Shown here piece by piece: positions 50,743-60,960 of a DNA stretch of 64,000 nucleotides (the first letter of the stretch is position 1; each line of letters opens with the position of its first letter). A model generated the notes under the pieces. It was not told the origin of the DNA. It ran no database searches and saw only the letters and a list, made by a program, of their open reading frames with translations. A program made the position numbers and the translations under genes. This stretch comes from Agromyces ramosus (lineage in GTDB: Bacteria; Actinomycetota; Actinomycetes; Actinomycetales; Microbacteriaceae), in contig NZ_JAUSYY010000001.1 in the NCBI RefSeq assembly GCF_030817175.1, positions 2,728,001 through 2,792,000 of the forward strand, given 5' to 3'.

Positions 50743-52267
50743 GTGCTGCTCGATGAGCTCGTGACCACTGCCGAAACCGTGACCGCCACGCGATCACGGC
50801 TGGCGAAGGTCGACGCGCTCGCCGCGTTGCTCGCACGGCTCGAGCCCGACGAGATCGCGCCCGCGGTCGGGTTCCTCGTGGGCAAGCCGCGGCAGGGGCG
50901 CGTCGGCGTCGGCTGGCGCAGCATCGGGGCCGCGATGGGTGAGGCGGCGGATGCCCCGAGCATCACGGTCGGCGAACTCGACGCGATGCTCGAGCGGCTG
51001 GCCGGCGACATCCGGTGCCGGCTCGTCCACCGACCGCAGTCGCGAGCTCCGCGAGCTCACCGCCCGGGCCACCGAGCGCGAGCAGGACTTCATCGGGCGG
51101 GTGCTGCTCGGCGAGATGCGCACCGGCGCGCTCGAGGGAGTGCTCACCGACGCCATCGCCCGGGCTGCCGATCGCCCCGGTGCCGTGGTGCGCCGCGCGG
51201 CGATGCTCTCGGGCGACCTCGGCGAGACGGCGCGCCTCGCGCTCACCGGCACGGCCGAAGCGCTCGAGTCCGTCGGGCTCGTCGTCGGGCGCCCGGTGCT
51301 GCCCATGCTCGCCGCCACGGCATCGACTGCCGCGGCCGCGCTGGCGACGACGGGCGAGGCATCCGTCGAATACAAGCTCGACGGGGCGCGCATCCAGGTG
51401 CATCGCGCCGGCGACGAGGTGCGCGTCTTCACCCGCAACCTCGCCGACGTCACCCATCGCCTGCCCGAGGTCGTCGACGTCGTGCGGCGGCTTCCCGTGC
51501 GCGACGTGATCCTCGACGGCGAGACGCTCTCGCTCGACGAAGACGGGGCGCCGCGCCCGTTCCAAGAGACGATGTCCCGGTTCGGTGCCGATGCCGCACG
51601 CGAGACGCTGCTGCATCCGTGGTTCTTCGACGTGCTGCACGTCGACGGGCGCGACCTGCTCGACGAGCCGCTCTCGACGCGCCTCGGCGAACTCGAGCGC
51701 ATCGCCGGCGACTACCGCATCCCGGGCGAGGTGACCGACGATCCCGAGGTCGCCGAGCGGGTGTCGCACGACGCGCTCGCCGCCGGGCAGGAGGGCGTCG
51801 TCGTCAAGGCGATCGGCTCGCCGTACGCGGCCGGCCGACGGGGGTCCAGCTGGATCAAGGTGAAGCCCGTGCACACCTACGACCTCGTGGTACTCGCGTG
51901 CGAGTGGGGTTCGGGCCGGCGCACCGGACTGCTGTCGAACCTGCATCTGGGCGCACTCGACCCGACTGGCGAGTTCGGCGAACCGGGCCAGTTCGTGATG
52001 GTCGGCAAGACGTTCAAGGGCCTCACCGACGCGCTGCTCACCTGGCAGACCGAGTACTTCCCGCAGATCGAGGTTCGTCGCACGGAGAACACCGTGTGGG
52101 TGGCGCCCACCACCGTGGTCGAGATCGCGATCGACGGGGTGCAGCGCTCGAGCCGGTATCCCGGTGGCATCGCGCTCCGCTTCGCGCGGGTCAAGCGCTA
52201 CCGCGACGACAAGCGGTCCGAAGAGGCCGACACGATCCAGACGCTGCGTGCCCTGCTTCGCGAGTAG
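50743..52267 (+). pseudogene. ATP-dependent DNA ligase, +1 frameshift near 51013
   Basis: GTG at 50743 starts MLLDELVTTAETVTATRSRLAK and the N-terminal helical domain to LERLAGDI (about 51012). The next segment GAGSSTDRSRELRELTARATEREQDF and the catalytic core read in the following frame. Removing one base (c at 51013) restores 507 residues, the length of bacterial LigB/LigC-type ligases. The core has nucleotidyl motif I EYKLDGARIQVH, motif III, LDGETLSL, and the OB fold SSWIKVKPV. An intact protein would seal nicks with ATP. Error or true pseudogene cannot be decided here. Confidence 0.8.
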
Positions 52268-52339
52268 CGCTCGGATTCGGCGAACCCCTGTCGGGCGGCG
52301 CCGATCCGTGCTGTGATGAGGCGTGAGCAACGGGCGAAC

Positions 52340-53944
52340 ATGACGGATCGCCGCCGGCCACCCGACGACCAACTCGTCGTTCGGGTCACCGGCGGCATGG
52401 TGCGCGGCGTGCGGGAACGCGGGCTGCTCGCTTGGCGAGGCATCCCGTATGCGGCACCGCCCGTGGGCGAGCTGCGGTTCGCGCCGCCCGCACCCACCGT
52501 GCCGTGGGAGGGCATCCGCGATGCCTTCGACTTCGGTGCCATCGCGCCGCAGACGCTCGGCAATCGGTTGCTGCGGTCGCCGCCGGCGGTGGATGCCTCG
52601 TCGGAGGACTGCCTCACGGTGAACGTGCACGCGCCCCACCACCGGGAACTCGCCTCGGCGCCACTGCCCGTCATGGTCTTCATCCACGGCGGCGGGTACA
52701 GCGCGGGATCGTCGCGCGAATACTCGGGACAGGGCGAGGGGTTCGTGCGCAGCGGCCGAATCGTCTACGTGAGCTTCAACTACCGGCTCGGGCCGCTCGG
52801 CTACCTCGACTTCAGCCGCTACTCGAACGCCGAGCGGATCTTCGCGAGCAATCTCGGGCTGCGTGACCAGGTGGCACTGCTGCGCTGGCTGCGCGAGAAC
52901 ATCGCCGGCTTCGGCGGAGACCCTCGCAACGTGACGGTGTTCGGGGAGTCGGCCGGCGGCAACGCGGTCACGACGCTCATGGCGACCCCCTCCGCTCGCG
53001 GCCTCTTCACCAGGGCGATCGCGCAGAGCCCACCGCCGCACGCGGCCTATTCGCGGACGATGACCGCCCTCTGGGCGGAGGAGTACGTCGAACTCCTGCG
53101 CGGCGTCGTCGGTGAGACCGCCGGGCCCGCAGCACCCGGATCCGGTCGCGGTGTCGTCGACGCCGGAGGCATCCGTCGCACCCGGGAGCTCTTGACCGGC
53201 GCCGACCCGAACGACCTGGTGGCGGCGTGCGCCGCGCTGCAGGTTCGCACTCCCGACGCGTACCCCGGCTCGTTCTGCCTGGCGCCGGTCGTCGACGGCG
53301 AGGTGCTGCCGCAGACCCCGATGCGGGCGTTCCGAGACGGCCGCGCGCACCGGGTGCCGATCATCATCGGCACGAACGAGCGCGAGGGGTCGATCTTCCG
53401 CGGGCGGGTCGACATCCTCCCGCGAACGCCCGAGCGAATCGGGGCGATGTTCGAGCGTGCGCCCGCTCGAGCGCGGGAGGGGATGCGGCAGGCATACGAC
53501 GGCCTCACCACGCGACGGGCGGCCGCCGACTTCGGCGGCGACTACGCGTTCTGGTACCCCAGCACCCGGGTCGCGGACTTCCATTCGCGCTTCGCGCCCG
53601 TCTGGTCGTACCGGTTCGACTTCGCCCCGCGGCTGCTCAAGGTCGCCGGCATCGACGCGACGCACGGCGTCGAGATGTTCGCGCTCTTCGACCAGACCGA
53701 CGCGCCGGTCGCCCGCTTCATGACCTCGCTCGGCGGCGAGGAGGAGTACGCGGCGGTCGGCGAGCGCATGCGCGAGCTCTGGCTGCGGTTCGCCGAGGGC
53801 GCGCTGCCCGAGGAGGCGTGGCCGCGGTACGACGAACGCACGCGACGCACGCTCATGATCGATGTGGTCGATCGCATCGAGCAGGATCCGCGGCGCCAAC
53901 AGCGGCGAGCCTGGAACAGGTTCCTGCCGTCGCTCGCGGGCTGA
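52340..53944 (+). CDS. Carboxylesterase type B
   Basis: About 534 residues. GIPYAAPPVGELRF at the start, oxyanion-hole FIHGGGYSAGS, nucleophile GESAGG (near residue 208), acid in TNEREGSIF region, and base His in IDATHGVEM. Matches para-nitrobenzyl esterase-like enzymes. No signal peptide. Alternative starts at 52313 and 52316 would add 8-9 residues; none has a good ribosome site. Substrate unknown. Confidence 0.88.
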   Translation: MTDRRRPPDDQLVVRVTGGMVRGVRERGLLAWRGIPYAAPPVGELRFAPPAPTVPWEGIRDAFDFGAIAPQTLGNRLLRSPPAVDASSEDCLTVNVHAPHHRELASAPLPVMVFIHGGGYSAGSSREYSGQGEGFVRSGRIVYVSFNYRLGPLGYLDFSRYSNAERIFASNLGLRDQVALLRWLRENIAGFGGDPRNVTVFGESAGGNAVTTLMATPSARGLFTRAIAQSPPPHAAYSRTMTALWAEEYVELLRGVVGETAGPAAPGSGRGVVDAGGIRRTRELLTGADPNDLVAACAALQVRTPDAYPGSFCLAPVVDGEVLPQTPMRAFRDGRAHRVPIIIGTNEREGSIFRGRVDILPRTPERIGAMFERAPARAREGMRQAYDGLTTRRAAADFGGDYAFWYPSTRVADFHSRFAPVWSYRFDFAPRLLKVAGIDATHGVEMFALFDQTDAPVARFMTSLGGEEEYAAVGERMRELWLRFAEGALPEEAWPRYDERTRRTLMIDVVDRIEQDPRRQQRRAWNRFLPSLAG

Positions 53945-53953
53945 GCGTCGGAG

Positions 53954-54857
53954 CTACCGGGTCGAGCGGCCGAGCACCGGGAGCAGCTGCAGGCCCACGC
54001 CGCTCGCGATGAATCGGGCACGTCGGTCGCCGAGAAGCTGGCCGACCCAGTCGAAGAGGCCGAGGTCGGCGATCGCCGAGCGGTCACCATCGGGGCCATC
54101 GGGCCCGTCGACGAACAGCTGGATGCGGACGCCCTCGTAGTAGTCGGACTGCAGCTGTCGGTGCTCGAGGTCGAGTGCGACGGCGCCGGTTCGGAACGCC
54201 TCGGTGATGCGATCGGCGAGGCCCGCCCTGCCGGGCGCGGTCTCGAGGAGGGCGCTGATACGCCCGTAGTCGCGGCCGAATTGCGACGCCGCCGATCGGA
54301 TCGCGACCAGGATGACGGCGAGCTGGCGCGTGATGGCCTCGAGCTCGACGGCGTGGTCGGCTCGCCCGAGCGCCGCGTCGGCCAGGCAGAACAGGCGGAA
54401 GTGCTGTGATCGGCCGGGCTCCGACGAGGGTCGCTGCATCCGCAGTGTCTGGTGCGCCGTGCACAGCCGAACTGATGCGGCGGGGTCGGTCGACAGCCGG
54501 TCGGCCGCCTCGATCGCGAGCGAGTTGGTCGGATCGGAGACGACCTCGGTCGCGCGGGTCGTGGTGAGCGTGCGGTCCTGCGACGTCGGCGCGAGCACCG
54601 AGCACGGCACCGAGCGGCGCGACGGGCGACAGCAGCAGGGCGTCGTAGTCATCCGCGGCGGCGAGCGCGAGGCCGTCGAGCCGGATCGCGTCGCGGAGGT
54701 CGAGGTCCGACGGCCGCGCCGTGCCATCGCGCTGCCACTGCTGCAGCAGCTCGACCGGTCGCCGGCGGGCGGCCTGCGCCCGGGCCAGCGCCAGCAGCGC
54801 CGGGCGGGTGCGGCTCGGTGAGTCGAGCTCGCTCAGTACGAAGGGGTCCGTCCTCAT
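53954..54857 (-). pseudogene. Conserved protein, frame broken by a 7-bp tandem duplication
   Basis: ATG at 54857 begins MRTDPFVLSELDSPSRTRP and reads to ...LLSPVAPLGAVL; the following LAPTSQDRTLTTTRATEVVSDPTN to VLGRSTR is in another frame. At 54592-54605 the plus strand has CGAGCAC twice in tandem; removing one copy joins the frames exactly and gives 298 residues. The region VRLCTAHQTLRMQ...SQHFRLFCLAD recalls class II aminoacyl-tRNA-synthetase-like motif 2, but no family was named. 52 bp after the LysR stop. Confidence 0.7.
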
Positions 54858-54909
54858 CGATCCAGCATGCCGTGCGCTGGCGGTGCGTGCGAGACGGGAC
54901 CGGCGCGTG

Positions 54910-55846
54910 TCACGCCGCCGGCGCGGTGCTGGCCGCCTTCGTGGTGGTGGCGCTCGCCGGATCGCTGCGGCGCAGCTCCGCGTCGAGGATCTCGAGCAGC
55001 AGGGGGCGCGGATGCAGCGGCCGGACTGCCCGTGACGGAGGACACGACCCATTGCGGTGCCGTGTTCGCCGCCAGTTGCACCGACACGAGCCCGGCGGCC
55101 TGCGGCTTCGCCGCGACGTGCTGGGGGACGAGCGCCACGCCGAGGCCGCGGTGCACCAGGTCGAGCAGGGTGTGCACGTCGTTCACGGTGCAGCGCACCC
55201 GCCGTCCGACGCCCTGCGCGGCGCAGGCGGCGTCGTTGAGCGAGCGCACCGCCCATGACTCCTGGAAGTCGATGAAGTCGAGGTCGCGAAGCTGTGCCCA
55301 GTCGACACGCGCCGATGCGGCGAGCGGATGCTCCGGTGGGCAGAGCAGCACGACCGGCCATCTCCCGAGCTCGGTGCGGGTCACCCGGCTCAAGTGCTCG
55401 GTCGTGGCGACGAACGCGACGTCGAGTTCCTCGTCGAGCACCTGCGCGACGAGGTCGTGGGAGCCGGCCTGCGTGAAGTGGATGTCGACGAGCGGGTAGC
55501 GGCGACGGAAGCGCTCGAGGAGCGACGGCACGTCGACGATGCCGAGGCACTGCTCGGCTCCGACGCGCAGCTGACCCGAGAGCTCGCGGCTGGCGCGCAC
55601 GACGGCGTCGCGGCCGGCCGTGGCCTCGGCGAGCATCGATCGGGCGAAGGGGAGGAGCGCGAGTCCGGCGTCGGTCGGCTCGACGCGACGGGTCGTGCGC
55701 ATGAACAGCGTGGTGCCGAGCTCGTCTTCGAGGCTGCGGATCGCGGCCGAGAGACCCGATTGCGTGACCCGGCAGAGCGCGGCCGCACGGGTGAACTGCT
55801 GCTCGTCGGCGAGCGCGACGAGGTACTCCATCTGGCGAAGATCCAT
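54910..55846 (-). pseudogene. LysR-family regulator, +1 frameshift near the C-terminus
   Basis: ATG at 55846, MDLRQMEYLVALADEQQFTRAA and HTH VTQSGLSAAIRSLEDELGTTLF, then a complete effector-binding domain to APQWVVSSVT. After the G run at 55029-55031 the natural end (PLHPRPLLLEILDAELRR...) reads in another frame. Removing one G gives 311 residues, normal for the family. In the given sequence the protein ends in an unnatural tail of about 55 residues. Divergent from the aldo/keto reductase gene, which it likely controls. Confidence 0.8.
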
Positions 55847-55948
55847 TGATCGATTCCGCTTCTGAATATCATCAGCATGAGTTGTTGGACTTCTAGCTTG
55901 GCCCTCCCTAGTGTGAATTCGCAACCCACACGAACGAAAGGTCCTTCC

Positions 55949-56821
55949 GTGCAGCAACGAACCATCGGAACACGTTCGGTCGGCGCGATCGGCCTCGGCG
56001 GCATGCCGATGTCGATCGAGGGGCGACCCGACGAGTCCCGGTCGATCGCGACCATCCACGCCGCGCTCGACGCCGGGGTCACGTTCATCGACACCGCCGA
56101 CGCCTACCACCTGCACTCGAACGACGTCGGCCACAACGAGGAGCTCATCGCCCGGGCCGTGCGCTCCTATGGCGGCGACACTTCGGCGGTGCTCATCGCC
56201 ACCAAGGGCGGACACCTGCGGCCCGGCGACGGCAGCTGGACGCAGAACGGCCGCCCCGAGTATCTCAAGGAGGCCGCGAAGGCCTCGGCGCGCCGATTGG
56301 GCGTCGACGCCATCGGGTTGTACCAGTTCCACCGCCCCGACCCGAGCGTGCCCTACGCCGATTCGCTGGGCGCGATCCGCGACCTTCTCGACGAGGGCGT
56401 CATCGAGCTGGCGGGCATCTCGAACGCGAACGTCGCGCAGATCGACCAGGCCAACGAGATCCTCGGCGGTCGTCTCGTGTCGGTGCAGAATCAGTTCTCT
56501 CCGGCGTTCCGGTCGAGCCTCGTCGAGCTCGAGCACTGCGTGGCGCTCGGCATCGCGTTCCTGCCATGGTCGCCGCTCGGGGGCATCCGTCGCGCCGGTG
56601 ACGTCGGTCGGAACCACTCGGCATTCCAGGATGTCGCGGACGCGCACGGCGTCAGCCCCCAGCAGGTGGCGCTCGCGTGGGAGCTCGCGCTGGCACCGGT
56701 CGTCATTCCCATTCCCGGCGCCTCGCGACCCGGCAGCATCGAGGACTCGGTGCGAGCGGCCGAGCTCACGCTGACCGACGCCGAGCTCGCCGGCCTCACC
56801 GAGCTCGCCCAGGCCGCGTGA
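55949..56821 (+). CDS. Aldo/keto reductase, first of pair
   Basis: 290 residues from GTG with GAAAGG upstream. Catalytic tetrad: Asp in FIDTADAY, Tyr in AYHLHS, Lys in ATKGG, His in YQFHRPD. Cofactor-binding IPIPGASRPGSIEDSV at the C-terminus. NADPH-dependent carbonyl reductase of the YdbC-like group (QQRTIGTRSVGAIGLGG). Divergent LysR gene 102 bp away. Confidence 0.9.
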   Translation: MQQRTIGTRSVGAIGLGGMPMSIEGRPDESRSIATIHAALDAGVTFIDTADAYHLHSNDVGHNEELIARAVRSYGGDTSAVLIATKGGHLRPGDGSWTQNGRPEYLKEAAKASARRLGVDAIGLYQFHRPDPSVPYADSLGAIRDLLDEGVIELAGISNANVAQIDQANEILGGRLVSVQNQFSPAFRSSLVELEHCVALGIAFLPWSPLGGIRRAGDVGRNHSAFQDVADAHGVSPQQVALAWELALAPVVIPIPGASRPGSIEDSVRAAELTLTDAELAGLTELAQAA

Positions 56822-56862
56822 CCGAGCCCGCTCGCGTGACCGACCCCTCCAGAAGGAGCACC

Positions 56863-57798
56863 ATGAAGACCATCACCATGCCCGGCACCGAGATCGTGGC
56901 ACCCAACGTGGTGCTCGGCCTCATGCGCATCGCCGACAAGACCGACGACGAGGTGCGTGCGCTCGTCCGTGCCGCGCGCGACGCCGGCATCGACTTCGTC
57001 GACCACGCCGACATCTACGGCAACGACCTGCACGGCTGCGAACGCCGCTTCGCCGAGGCGATGCAGCTCACCGCGTCGCAGCGCGCCGAGCTCACCATCC
57101 AGACCAAGGCCGGCATCGTCAAGGACGGGCCGTACTTCGACTTCTCGTACGAGCACATCATCGAGTCCGTCGAGGGTTCGCTCACGGCGCTCGAAACCGA
57201 CTACATCGACATCCTCCTGCTGCACCGGCCCGACGCCCTCGTCGAGCCCGAGGAGGTCGCCCGGGCGTTCGACGAGCTCGAGGCGGCGGGCAAGGTGCGC
57301 GCGTTCGGCGTCTCGAACCACACACCGCGCCAGATCGACCTGCTGAAGAAGTACGTGCGCCAGCCGATCGTCGCGAACCAGCTGCAGCTCTCGATCACGC
57401 ACGCGCCGATCATCGCGCAGGGCGCCGCCGCGAACATGTCGGGCGAGGAACAGTCGGTCGGCCTCGACGGCGGCGGCATCGTCGACTACTGCCGGCTCAA
57501 CGACATCACCGTGCAGGCGTGGTCGCCGTTCCAGGCCGGGTTCTTCACCGGCGTCTTCCTCGGCTCGCCCGAGTACGTCGCGCTGAACTCCGTCATCGAC
57601 CGGCTGGCCGCTGCCTACGACGTGCCGCCGATCGCGATCGCGACCGCGTGGATCACGCGTCACCCGGCGAACATGCAGGTCGTGCTCGGCACGACGAGCC
57701 CCGATCGCGTCACGGGCGCAGCGCAGGGTTCCGACCTCCCCCTCACCCGGGTGGAGTGGTACGAACTGTTCCGGGCGGCGGGGCAGCTCGTTCCCTGA
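56863..57798 (+). CDS. Aldo/keto reductase, second of pair (YdhF-like)
   Basis: 311 residues; ATG preceded by AGAAGGAGCACC. Motifs GIDFVDHADIYGND, QTKAGI (Lys), LLLHRPDAL (His), and VVLGTTSPDRV. The N-terminus GTEIVAPNVVLGLMRI fits the YdhF/oxidoreductase AKR branch. 41 bp after the first AKR, so co-transcribed. Confidence 0.9.
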   Translation: MKTITMPGTEIVAPNVVLGLMRIADKTDDEVRALVRAARDAGIDFVDHADIYGNDLHGCERRFAEAMQLTASQRAELTIQTKAGIVKDGPYFDFSYEHIIESVEGSLTALETDYIDILLLHRPDALVEPEEVARAFDELEAAGKVRAFGVSNHTPRQIDLLKKYVRQPIVANQLQLSITHAPIIAQGAAANMSGEEQSVGLDGGGIVDYCRLNDITVQAWSPFQAGFFTGVFLGSPEYVALNSVIDRLAAAYDVPPIAIATAWITRHPANMQVVLGTTSPDRVTGAAQGSDLPLTRVEWYELFRAAGQLVP

Positions 57799-57869
57799 GG
57801 CGGCGCCAGGACGAGCGTGGCAGGGCCGCGACTGTTGTCGCGGAGGGAAACGCGAGCAATACTGCATGG

Positions 57870-59106
57870 GTGGCCCGCGATTCCCACGCAGCGCCGACGA
57901 ACGGCTCCGGCCCGCCGATCGACGTCCCGCCGCCGCCGCATCGACCCGAGCGCGACGCGTCCGCCGACGCGCGCGGCGCCGGACCCGACGCTCGCCCGCC
58001 ACGAGCGTCGGCGCTCGTCGGCGCGGCCCTCCTCCTGCTCCTGCTCGGCGCATTCCTCCTGATTCACGCCACCGCGAACCTCCGCTATCAGGAGGCCGTC
58101 GCCGCCCATCGCCTCGCGGTCGCGGACGCGCGGGAGGCGATCGCCGGGCTCGGCGAGGTCGAGGCGGATGCCACGGCCACGCGCGAGATCGCCGCCGAGC
58201 TGCTGGTGGCTCCGGACGCGTTCATCGACACGGCAGCGAAGGGCGAGCTGTCGACGGTCGCGGCCGAGCTCGGCCTCCTGCTCGACAACGGCGCACGGCT
58301 CGACGAGGAGCCGGCGATGCGGCCCCGTCCGCGGCCGGTCTGGTACGCCGATCTCGACCGGGCGTCGGAGCGGCTCGAAGCCGGAGCGGCGCAGTTCGAT
58401 GCCCGAGCCGCCGAGGCGGCACGACACGCGGCCGCGCTCTCGGCCGCCGGTGATCTCACGAAGGAGTCGGGGCTGAGGTTCGTCGCAGCGATCCAGCCGG
58501 TCGCCGGGGTCGTTCGAGGCCGCGCACGGTTCGGCGAGGAATCTCGATCGGATCGCCTTCCGCACGGCGGTCGAGCGCGTCGCAGGCGCGAAGACGTGGA
58601 CCTCCGATGCGGCGGCACGTGTCGATGCGTACGTGGCCGCCGCGACCGCAGTGGAGGCATCGCACGCCGCCGAGGAGGCCGAGAAGGCCGGTCCGCTCTA
58701 CGATCGCCGGGTCGCGGTCGAGGCCTTCGCCCGTTCGATCGCGGGAGGGGTGCTGCTCGAGTTCGACTGGGCGCCAACGGTGAACGGACTCGGCGGCGAC
58801 GGCACCTCTGCGGGCACGGCGACGTGGGATGCCCAGGGCGGCGGCTTCTCGACGATCACCCTCACGAACAGCGTCGCCGAGGCGTGGAATCACCCGAACG
58901 TCGTGGCGCTCGTCGCCCATCAGGTCGGGCACGCGATCACCTCGAAGTGCTACGGCGACATCGTCACGCCCGAGCTCGCCGCCGACGACGAAGCATGGGC
59001 CACCGCCTGGGCGATCGGCATGGGACACACCGCCGACGGCAACGGCGAGAGCAACTACGGGCGCCCGTCCGACGAGCTCATCGAACTGTCGAAGTCGTGC
59101 CGTTGA
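57870..59106 (+). pseudogene. Membrane-anchored protein with degenerate HQVGH motif, +1 frameshift
   Basis: GTG at 57870 (AATACT six bases before). Proline-rich N-terminus, one helix at about 52-68 (ALLLLLLGAFLLIHATA), coiled extracytoplasmic region, then the frame is lost at GGGG 58506-58509 and continues as SFEAAHGSARNLDRIAF in the next frame. Dropping one G gives 411 residues. The C-terminal domain has ALVAHQVGHAITSKC and DEAWATAWAIGMG, a layout like zinc metallopeptidases (HExxH, distal Glu/Asp), but with Gln for the catalytic Glu. Function unknown. Confidence 0.65.
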
Positions 59107-59140
59107 CGCGTCGGGGCGTCGGGGTCGGGTGCTCGGGCGG

Positions 59141-59794
59141 CTACGACGGGCGCCGCGTCTCGAGTGCCCAGATCGCCATCTCCACGCGGTTGCGGGCGCC
59201 GAGCTTGGCCATGAGGCTGCCGACGTGGGTCTTCACGGTGCTGAGCGAGATGTAGAGCTCGGCCGCGATCTCGGCATTGCTCAGGCCGCGCGCCACCGCG
59301 GCGAGCACCTGCTGCTCACGATCGGTGAGCGGCTCGGCGGGCGCCGGCGCGGGCACCGCGGGCGTCGAGCCCGCGAACGTCTCGAGCAGCCGCACCGTGA
59401 TGTTCGGGGCGATGAGCGCGTCGCCCCGGGCCGCCGCGTGCACGGCCTGCGCGAGCAGCTCGGCGCCCGCATCCTTGAGGAGGAACCCGCGCGCACCCGC
59501 CCGAAGTGCCGCGTAGACGTACTCGTCGAGGTCGAACGTCGTGATCACGACGACCGGGATCGGCTGCTCGACGTCGGGCCCCGCCAGCGCGCGGGTCGCC
59601 TCGATGCCGTCGAGCACCGGCATTCGGATGTCGAAGAGGCAGACGTCGGGGCGGAGGCTCCGCGCGAGTCGCACGGCCTCGGCGCCGTCGACCGCCTCGC
59701 CCACCACCTCGATGCCGGGCTGCGCATCGAGGATCATTCGCAGCCCGGTGCGCACGAGCTCCTGGTCGTCGGCGACGAGCACGCGCACGGTCAT
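59141..59794 (-). CDS. NarL/LuxR-family response regulator
   Basis: 217 residues. Receiver domain with phospho-acceptor Asp in CLFDIRMPVLDG (near residue 55) and conserved Lys in FLLKDAG; LuxR HTH at about 150-210 (LTDREQQVLAAVARGLSNAEIAAELYISLSTVKTHVGSLMAKLGARNRVEMA, in parts). ATG overlaps the kinase stop (ATGA). Pairs with the histidine kinase upstream. Confidence 0.92.
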   Translation of the reverse strand: MTVRVLVADDQELVRTGLRMILDAQPGIEVVGEAVDGAEAVRLARSLRPDVCLFDIRMPVLDGIEATRALAGPDVEQPIPVVVITTFDLDEYVYAALRAGARGFLLKDAGAELLAQAVHAAARGDALIAPNITVRLLETFAGSTPAVPAPAPAEPLTDREQQVLAAVARGLSNAEIAAELYISLSTVKTHVGSLMAKLGARNRVEMAIWALETRRPS

Positions 59795-60960
59795 GTCGAC
59801 CAGCCCGCTCGGGGGAGCACCGCGGTGACCGCCCAGCCGCCGCCGGCCGCCGGGCCGGCCTCGCACGTGCCGCCGAGCAGCGTCGCCCGCTCGGTCATCC
59901 CCGTGATGCCGTAGCCGGGAGTGGCAGACGCCGCGAATGCCCCGGACGCCACGGATGCCGCGACGTCGCCGTCGTCGCGGACGTCGAGCCGGATGCCCGC
60001 CTCGTCGGCGTGCACCCGCACGTCGACCCGAGTGGCGTTGCGGGCATGTCGCCGGGCGTTCGTGACCCCCTCCTGCGCGAGGCGGTACACGGTGGCCGCC
60101 ACGGTCGGCGGGATCGCGTCGACGTCGCCCGAGAGCTGCACCTCGACGGCCGGGCCGCCCGACCCGGGCTGCGCGAGTCGGCGGAGATCGGCGATGCCCG
60201 CGCTCGGCGCGGTCGTCTCCGGGGCGTCCTCGCGGCGGAGCACACGCACGATGGAGCGCATCTCCGCGAGCGTGCGGGACGCCTCGCCCTCGATGACGCG
60301 GAGCACGCGCGCCGCGGCATCTGGATCTGTGGCTGCCACCGCCGTGCCGGCCTGCGCCTGGATCGCGATCGCCGAGACGTGATGGGCGACGGTGTCGTGG
60401 AGGTCGCGCGCGAGCTGCTCGCGTTCGAGGAGCTTCACCCGATCGAGCTCGCGGGCCCGCGCGGCGGCGCGCCAGCGAAACGCGACGCCGAGGCTGCTCG
60501 TCATCGCGAGCACCGCCACGGAGCCGATGAGGTCGCCGAGGAGCACCGGGCCGAGCAGGAGCGAGAGGAGGAAGCTCGCCGCCACGATCGCGGCACCGAG
60601 CGCCATCGCGCGGCCCGAGCCCCAGCGCACAACCGCGTAGATCAGGAGGAGCAGGTACGCGGTCGTCACGAGCTGCGCGTCGCCGCCGGTCACCGCCGTG
60701 ACGACCGCCGTGACCGCGAACGCGATCGCGAGCATCGGAAGGGGGTGGGTGCGACGCCAGAGGAGCGTGGGCACGACCGCGATGAGCACGATAACCCAGA
60801 GCCACACCCACGGCAGCTCGGGGCGGGCCAGCCCCTCGAGCACCGCGGTAACCGGGATCACCGCGATGAGCGCCCAGTCGCGCCACACGCGCCGGGGTGG
60901 CGGGGGAGCGGCTGCTGGAGCGTCCCACATCGCGCGGAGGGGGCTCGTCATGCCCCTCAT
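59791..60960 (-). CDS. Sensor histidine kinase (HisKA_3 / NarL-type)
   Basis: 389 residues from ATG at 60960 overlapping the DUF2306 stop by four bases (ATGA). Four or five membrane helices at 30-160, DHp helix with phospho-acceptor His in ARDLHDTVAHHVSAI, and HATPase at about 290-385 (GYGITGMTERATLLGG). Short extracytoplasmic loops imply intramembrane sensing, as in DesK/LiaS-like kinases. Translationally coupled on both sides. Confidence 0.9.
   Translation of the reverse strand: MRGMTSPLRAMWDAPAAAPPPPRRVWRDWALIAVIPVTAVLEGLARPELPWVWLWVIVLIAVVPTLLWRRTHPLPMLAIAFAVTAVVTAVTGGDAQLVTTAYLLLLIYAVVRWGSGRAMALGAAIVAASFLLSLLLGPVLLGDLIGSVAVLAMTSSLGVAFRWRAAARARELDRVKLLEREQLARDLHDTVAHHVSAIAIQAQAGTAVAATDPDAAARVLRVIEGEASRTLAEMRSIVRVLRREDAPETTAPSAGIADLRRLAQPGSGGPAVEVQLSGDVDAIPPTVAATVYRLAQEGVTNARRHARNATRVDVRVHADEAGIRLDVRDDGDVAASVASGAFAASATPGYGITGMTERATLLGGTCEAGPAAGGGWAVTAVLPRAGWST

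Noticed and set aside
53227..54012. Plus-strand alternative frame in the carboxylesterase gene
   Set aside because: Arg-rich shadow; the esterase frame has a full catalytic triad.
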